From an uncultured Porphyromonadaceae bacterium (GTDB taxonomy: Bacteria > Bacteroidota > Bacteroidia > Bacteroidales > Muribaculaceae): a DNA stretch of 54,810 nucleotides. The notes beneath the pieces are model-generated. The model was given only the letters and a program-made list of their open reading frames with translations. It searched no databases and was not told where the DNA came from. The stretch covers positions 1 to 54,810 of the forward strand of contig UQLO01000019.1 in the NCBI GenBank assembly GCA_900541865.1. The letters are read 5' to 3'. A program made the position numbers and the translations under genes. Below, piece by piece: positions 50,491 through 54,810 of this stretch (its first letter is position 1; each line of letters starts with the position of its first letter).

Positions 50491-51495
50491 ATGTCCACAG
50501 AAGATAAGACTCAGCAATCGAAGGCCGGCCGTGGCCTGCTGCTCACAATGGGCATCGTGGTGCTCGCAGTGGCTGCAGTGTCAATAATAGGCTTCGTGTT
50601 CATGAACAAGCCCGACGACTATATCGAAGGCCAGTTCGAAGGTACTACTGTGCGCGTCTCCGGCAAGCTCGCCGGACGCGTCGAGCAGATCTACGTTCGC
50701 GAGGGCGACACCGTGCGCGCCGGCGACACTTTGGTCCACATCCACTCCTCCGTGGTTGAGGCTCAGCTTGCGCAGGCTCAGGCCATGCGCGAGGCTACCG
50801 CCGCCCAGAACCGTAAGGTAGACGCCGGCACCCGCACACAAATCATAAACGCCGCTGCCGACATGCTCGCCCAGGCCGAAGCTGCCGTGACCATCACTCA
50901 GAAAACTTATCAGCGCATGGAGCGCCTCTTCGGCGAAGGTGTCGTCACCGAGCAGAAACGCGATGAGGCCCGCGCGGCCTACGATGCCGCCGTGGCTGCC
51001 CGCAACGCTGCTCAGAGTCAGCTTTCGCTGGCCCGCGACGGCGCTCAGGTCGAAGACCGCCAGAGTGCGGCTGCTATGGTGGATGCCGCTTCCAGCACTG
51101 TCGACCAGGTGGAGGCCCTGCTGGCCGACAGCTATCTCACCGCGCCCTGCGACGGCACTATCGACCAGGTTTTTCCCGAATCGGGCGAACTCGTGGCTAT
51201 GGGTGCGCCTATCATGAGCGTGCTGCGCGCCGACGACCGCTGGGTGACCTTCAATGTCCGCGAGGAGCTCCTTTCCGACCTACCGATGGGTAAGCGCTTC
51301 AACGTGATGGTGCCCGCCCTGGGTGGCGAGGACGTCGAGGTCGAAGTGTACTTCATCCGCGATATGGGTACCTATGCCACCTGGCGCTCTACCAAACCCA
51401 CCGGAAGCTACGACAGCCGTACCTTCCAGATCAAAGCGCGCCCGACTTCGCAGCACGCCGGCCTGCGCCCCGGCATGAGCGCTATATATAAGTAA
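50491..51495 (+). CDS. HlyD-family membrane fusion protein
   Basis: 334 residues: N-terminal anchor helix (about 13-33, LLLTMGIVVLAVAAVSIIGFV), lipoyl-like half motif VSGKLAGRVEQIYVREGDTVRAGDTLVHI, a coiled-coil hairpin at about 85-205, and the second lipoyl half YLTAPCDGTIDQVFPESGELVAMGAP. It links the inner-membrane transporter to TolC. It lies 34 nt after the TolC gene. Confidence 0.93.
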   Translation: MSTEDKTQQSKAGRGLLLTMGIVVLAVAAVSIIGFVFMNKPDDYIEGQFEGTTVRVSGKLAGRVEQIYVREGDTVRAGDTLVHIHSSVVEAQLAQAQAMREATAAQNRKVDAGTRTQIINAAADMLAQAEAAVTITQKTYQRMERLFGEGVVTEQKRDEARAAYDAAVAARNAAQSQLSLARDGAQVEDRQSAAAMVDAASSTVDQVEALLADSYLTAPCDGTIDQVFPESGELVAMGAPIMSVLRADDRWVTFNVREELLSDLPMGKRFNVMVPALGGEDVEVEVYFIRDMGTYATWRSTKPTGSYDSRTFQIKARPTSQHAGLRPGMSAIYK

Positions 51496-51522
51496 TCGAA
51501 AAACCTCAAGAGTCAGACTGAT

Positions 51523-52689
51523 ATGCTCGACTACGGCTTTAAAGACGTGATGCGGCGCGAAATACGACGCATGGGCAGCCGCCCGGCCTACCTGGTGGGC
51601 ATGGTGGTGATCCCTCTGTTGGTGACGCTCTTCTTTGTCAGCCTCCTTAGTGTGGGTTTGCCTGAGCGCATCCCCAATGCCGTGGTCGACCTCGATCAGA
51701 GCACTATGTCGCGCCAGGTGCGCCGCACCCTCGCGGTGTCGCAGCTGGTGGATCTCTCGCGCGAGGCCGAGAGCTACGACAAAGCCCTCGATATGGTGCG
51801 CCGCGGTGAAGTGTATGGCTTCTTCGTCATTCCCACCGACTTCGAACGGGACGCCCTGGCCGGGCGAACCCCGACACTGGAGTACTTCTCCAATATGACT
51901 TACTTCGTGCCCGGCACGCTGACTTTCAAAGGTTTCAAGACTGTCGCCGTCACTACTGCCGGCGGTCTCGCCAAAACCACCCTGGTCAGCCTGGGACTCA
52001 ATGCTGAGTCAATAAGTGGGCTGCTGCAGCCGGTTGTTGTGGACATCAACCCGCTCAACAACCCCTGGATGAACTACTCCATCTATATGACGCCGTCGTT
52101 CACTATGGCGACTTTCGTGCTGATGATCATGGTGATGACCGTCTTCTGCATAACGGGAGAAATCAAGCAGGGCACCTCCATCGAGTGGATGCGGGCCGCA
52201 CGAGGTCGAATCTCGGTCGCTCTGGTGGGCAAGTTGCTGCCCCACACATTGGTTTACTTTTGCGTGGGCGCCGGCCTGCTCTGGATGTTCTTCGTATGGC
52301 AGCACTTCCCCGTCAATGGAGCCATGGGCTGGATATTCCTCGCAACCGCTTTGGTCATCCTTGCCAGTCAGGCCTTTGCCCTGTTCATATGCTGTGTGGT
52401 CCCCAATCCCCGACTCGCCTTCAGCATAGTGGCCCTCTTCGGCGTGCTAAGCTACTCCTTCACCGGTTTTTCGATGCCCGTGCCGAGCATGTACGGCGCT
52501 ATAGCCGTCTTCAGCTGGCTCGCCCCGGTGAGGTACTGGTATCTCATCTTCATCGGAGATGCCCTCAACGGCTATCCCATCTACTACTGCCGCTGGTACT
52601 TCGTGGCTCTCATCGGTTTCTGCCTGGTGCCAGTTCTGCTGGTGCGACGCCTCAAAAAAGCTTTGTTGAACCCCGTTTACGTGCCCTGA
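51523..52689 (+). CDS. ABC-2 type exporter permease (YhhJ-like)
   Basis: 388 residues. One N-terminal helix (about 21-45, PAYLVGMVVIPLLVTLFFVSLL) is followed by a large extracytoplasmic domain (about 45-175) with VDLDQSTMSRQVRRTL, then five helices to the C-terminus, the usual ABC2_membrane_3 topology. It is probably half of an exporter for a drug, lipid or peptide. No ATPase gene is adjacent. The stop is 1 nt before the next ATG. Confidence 0.92.
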   Translation: MLDYGFKDVMRREIRRMGSRPAYLVGMVVIPLLVTLFFVSLLSVGLPERIPNAVVDLDQSTMSRQVRRTLAVSQLVDLSREAESYDKALDMVRRGEVYGFFVIPTDFERDALAGRTPTLEYFSNMTYFVPGTLTFKGFKTVAVTTAGGLAKTTLVSLGLNAESISGLLQPVVVDINPLNNPWMNYSIYMTPSFTMATFVLMIMVMTVFCITGEIKQGTSIEWMRAARGRISVALVGKLLPHTLVYFCVGAGLLWMFFVWQHFPVNGAMGWIFLATALVILASQAFALFICCVVPNPRLAFSIVALFGVLSYSFTGFSMPVPSMYGAIAVFSWLAPVRYWYLIFIGDALNGYPIYYCRWYFVALIGFCLVPVLLVRRLKKALLNPVYVP

Positions 52690-52690
52690 T

Positions 52691-53896
52691 ATGAGCTTGT
52701 TTGCTAAAATATCCAACTGGTTCTCCGGTATGGCCCGGGTGTTCGCAAACCAGTTTCGCCTCATCTTCAAAGATGCCGGCGTGATGCTTTTCTTCGTTGT
52801 TCTGCCTCTGGCATACCCCATCGTATATACCCTTATATATAATAAGGAGTTGGTGCGCGAAATTCCGGTCGCCGTCGTCGACGACTCCCGCACTGCCGCC
52901 AGCCGCGATTTCGTGCGAGTGGCCGGAGCAAGCCCTACCATCAAAATCTACGACTACGCCGACAATATGTCCGACGCCCGACGGATGATGGCCGAACGAA
53001 AGGTTTTCGGTGTGCTCTATATACCCTACGACTATTCCCGCACAATCGGAAACGGCGAGAGCGCACACGTGACCTTCTACTCCGATATGTCGCTGCTGCT
53101 CCGCTATCGAGCCTTCATGGCGGCCTTGACCGACATCCAGGTCAAAGTGGCCGGCGACATCACCGGCCAGCGTGTCGCCGAAATAGGAGCCGACAGCTTC
53201 CTGACCGGAGACTCTCCTCTGCCAATAGCCAGCGAGAGCAACTTCCTCGGCGACGTCGAGCAAGGTTTCGCGTCCTTCGTAATCCCCGGAATCGTAATCC
53301 TCATCCTGCAGCAGTCTATGCTTCTCGGCATCGGTATGCTCGAAGGTACTTCGCGCGAACGCCGTCGCCGAAACGGTGGCATCGACCCACTCCGCGTGCA
53401 GGGCGTTTCCGCTTCCGCAACCGTGTGGGGCCGAACACTATGCTTCTTCGTGTTCTATCTCGCATTCACTATATATAATGTGCAGATAATACCCGGAATC
53501 TTCCGCCTACCACACTACGGCGCCCCCGCCGACTTCCTCCTCTTCCTCGTGCCATTCCTGCTCGCCTCTGCATTCCTGGGCCAGACACTCGTACCCCTGA
53601 TGCGAGAGCGCGAAAGCCCATTCATTCTCATCGTCGCAACATCCGTAGTGTTCCTCTTCCTATCCGGTCTCACCTGGCCGAGATATGCAATGGGTCCCCT
53701 TTGGCACACCGTAGGCAACCTCGTGCCCGCAACATGGGGCGTGGAAGGTTTCATACGCATTAACACCAACTCCGCAACCCTCGAGCAGAACAGCGTTCCC
53801 TACCTCTGGCTCTGGGGCCTCGCCGCGGCCTACATGGTCACCGCAATCCTCGCCACAGCCTACCTCAACCGCAAAGCCAAGGCAGCTGAAAATTGA
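52691..53896 (+). CDS. ABC-2 type exporter permease, second subunit
   Basis: 401 residues with the same topology as its neighbour: N-terminal helix (VMLFFVVLPLAYPIVYTLIY), periplasmic domain with VAVVDDSRTAASRDFVRVAG, and five C-terminal helices. The two permeases likely form a heterodimer. The cluster is TolC-HlyD-permease-permease; an ATP-binding subunit must come from elsewhere or be lacking. Confidence 0.92.
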   Translation: MSLFAKISNWFSGMARVFANQFRLIFKDAGVMLFFVVLPLAYPIVYTLIYNKELVREIPVAVVDDSRTAASRDFVRVAGASPTIKIYDYADNMSDARRMMAERKVFGVLYIPYDYSRTIGNGESAHVTFYSDMSLLLRYRAFMAALTDIQVKVAGDITGQRVAEIGADSFLTGDSPLPIASESNFLGDVEQGFASFVIPGIVILILQQSMLLGIGMLEGTSRERRRRNGGIDPLRVQGVSASATVWGRTLCFFVFYLAFTIYNVQIIPGIFRLPHYGAPADFLLFLVPFLLASAFLGQTLVPLMRERESPFILIVATSVVFLFLSGLTWPRYAMGPLWHTVGNLVPATWGVEGFIRINTNSATLEQNSVPYLWLWGLAAAYMVTAILATAYLNRKAKAAEN

Positions 53897-53905
53897 GACC
53901 GCCGC

Positions 53906-54118
53906 AAGGAGGGCGAGCTTCCGGCTCGCAAGCCGCGAAAGGCCGCCCAAGGAGGGCGAGCTTCCGGGTCGCAAGCCGCCAAAGGCCGTCCCAGGAGGGC
54001 GAGCTTCCAGCTCGCAAGCCGCCAAAGGCCGCCCAAGGAGGGCGAGCTTCCAGCTCGCAAGCCGCCAAAGGGCCCCAAGGAGGGCGAGCTTCCAGCTCGC
54101 AAGCCGCCACAGGCCGCG
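53906..54118 (+). repeat. Five-unit C-type hairpin array, 43-bp period
   Basis: Units begin at 53906, 53949, 53992, 54035 and 54077 (43, 43, 43 and 42 bp apart). Each has GGAGGGCGAGCTTCC, then GCTCGCAAGCCGC and a ...AAAGG... spacer, so each forms a GCGAGC/GCTCGC hairpin. Unit 2 has a stem mismatch. The array is in the opposite orientation to the pair at 147-233. It may end transcription of the exporter operon. Confidence 0.85.
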
Positions 54119-54156
54119 CCCCAAAAGCCCCCGTTCCTCAAAAAAATCAAGATTTA

Positions 54157-54190
54157 TCGAGCTTCCCCGAGCTGAATCGAGCTGAATCGG
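54157..54190 (+). repeat. Period-10 ATCGAGCTGA repeats
   Basis: ATCGAGCTTC, CCCGAGCTGA, ATCGAGCTGA and ATCGGCTCG succeed each other at ten-base steps. The remaining stretch to 54420 is A-rich with no gene or RNA that I recognise. Confidence 0.45.
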
Positions 54191-54429
54191 CTCGCCCCCG
54201 CTAGCCCCCGGGCAAAAAAACTGCTCTCGGGCGCGAAAGAGCGCGAAAAAGATTGCAACCCTCCCCTCCGCCCAAAAACAAAAAATGAGGCGTGAGGTTC
54301 AAAAACCGCGCCAAATAGCCAAAACACCCCAATTTGCCGCAAATCAGCGAAATAAGGCCGAAGAGCCGCCGCGCCAACTGCAAACAAACGTTAAAACTAT
54401 GCTTTAAAACACATTTTCTTGCCGAAAAA

Positions 54430-54461
54430 TTTGGAGATTGTGGATTTTGGTTGTAACTTTG
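54430..54461 (+). promoter_or_regulatory. Tandem promoter P1 (putative rRNA operon)
   Basis: TTTG (54430-54433), 20-nt spacer, TAACTTTG (54454-54461), an exact consensus. Confidence 0.75.
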
Positions 54462-54531
54462 CACTCGCTTTCGGGAAGAGACCTGAAGCAAGGCAAAAAG
54501 GCCTTAAAGATTGTTAAAATTTCGAACAAAA

Positions 54532-54563
54532 TTTGCACAGTCGCGTTATTGGCCGTAACTTTG
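54532..54563 (+). promoter_or_regulatory. Tandem promoter P2 (putative rRNA operon)
   Basis: TTTG (54532-54535), 20-nt spacer, TAACTTTG (54556-54563), an exact consensus, 102 nt downstream of P1 with the same spacing. Confidence 0.75.
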
Positions 54564-54569
54564 CCGAGC

Positions 54570-54810
54570 TGACCGGAAACAAGCCGTAAGCAACGAGTTC
54601 TTTGAAACAATGACATCAAGATACAAGTAGTAGTACAAGAGTAGTAACGGAAGGTGCCGCGGCGCACGTCGCTGCGGTCAACCAAGAAGTTCGGCTCTGT
54701 CAATTCTATCCATAAACTGAAGATAAACGGCATCCCTTGGCGGGAACAACGCTTCGGATTTGGCGACTGCGAAGACAACAAATCAAGTTGTCTTGTTTAA
54801 TTTGAAAAAA
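54570..54810 (+). other. Probable rRNA operon leader, cut by the window edge
   Basis: After two perfect promoters, 54597-54608 reads GTTCTTTGAAAC, resembling the boxA antitermination element of rRNA leaders. AAGACAAC (54772-54779) and GTTGTCTT (54787-54794) form an 8-bp stem with a 7-nt loop. No protein-coding frame is convincing. The 16S gene itself is not in the window, so this is an inference. Confidence 0.5.

Noticed and set aside
53906..54118. CRISPR array
   Set aside because: Units are contiguous 43-bp tandem repeats with no variable spacers, and no cas gene is present.
53660..54124. Minus-strand frame encoding repeated ACELEARPP peptides
   Set aside because: Produced by the 43-bp hairpin array read in frame; it overlaps the permease gene end and similar peptides arise from every copy of the repeat.

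Overview
The window reads as one stretch of a GC-rich Bacteroidales chromosome, most probably a gut Muribaculaceae-type bacterium. The order-level call rests on many promoters of the Bacteroidetes type (TTTG, 19-21 nt, TAnnTTTG), on families such as DUF4271, the TGS-uridine kinase fusion nucleoside kinase, carboxynorspermidine dehydrogenase, Tricorn-type S41 peptidase and C10 peptidase, and on overlapping ATGA/TGATG gene junctions. The family-level call is an inference from base composition and gene content. I see no tRNA gene, CRISPR array, prophage or conjugative module.

Layout. 1-494 is intergenic with hairpin repeats and a promoter for an ECF sigma factor (495-1007). A minus-strand run from 9890 down to 1196 holds nine tightly packed genes: a flippase-like membrane protein, carboxynorspermidine dehydrogenase, two family 2 glycosyltransferases around a WaaP/Kdo-kinase-like protein, a nucleoside kinase, a TPR protein, a LOG-family hydrolase and a DUF4271 membrane protein. 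A REP-associated transposase (RAYT) in a large inverted repeat follows (10160-10951). Next come a minus operon (CBS-less ACT-like protein, NAD kinase, YgjP-type metalloprotease), the divergent pdxJ-exbB-exbD-tonB run, and the minus group cdd-tyrS-DUF2007-tnaA. 19356-23374 is a more AT-rich patch with a phosphoethanolamine-transferase-like enzyme, a second RAYT with its own hairpin arms, and a serine hydrolase.

23637-34884 carries a Tricorn-like protease (plus) and a minus group ctpA-mfd-flavodoxin-SIMPL-RecD-like helicase. 35087-39144 has a secreted phosphodiester glycosidase (minus), then an M28 peptidase and sufE (plus). 39423-44391 is a housekeeping operon manC-argS-BI1-pyrH-frr. An AT-rich two-gene insert (C10 peptidase and outer-membrane protein, 44744-46794) separates frr from dxs, and a diverged copy of the last 20 codons of dxs lies next to frr. 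48915-53896 encodes a TolC/HlyD/two-permease exporter. The window ends in a five-unit 43-bp hairpin array and two tandem consensus promoters that look like the leader of an rRNA operon starting just past the edge.

The most interesting signals are: (1) two RAYT modules, each inside roughly 100-bp inverted arms made of three hairpins, sharing architecture but not sequence; (2) the dxs 3'-end remnant that marks how the C10/OMP insert arrived; (3) a CBS-domain protein reduced to its C-terminal domain; (4) intergenic short tandem repeats with a period near 10 bp built on ATCCCGA.
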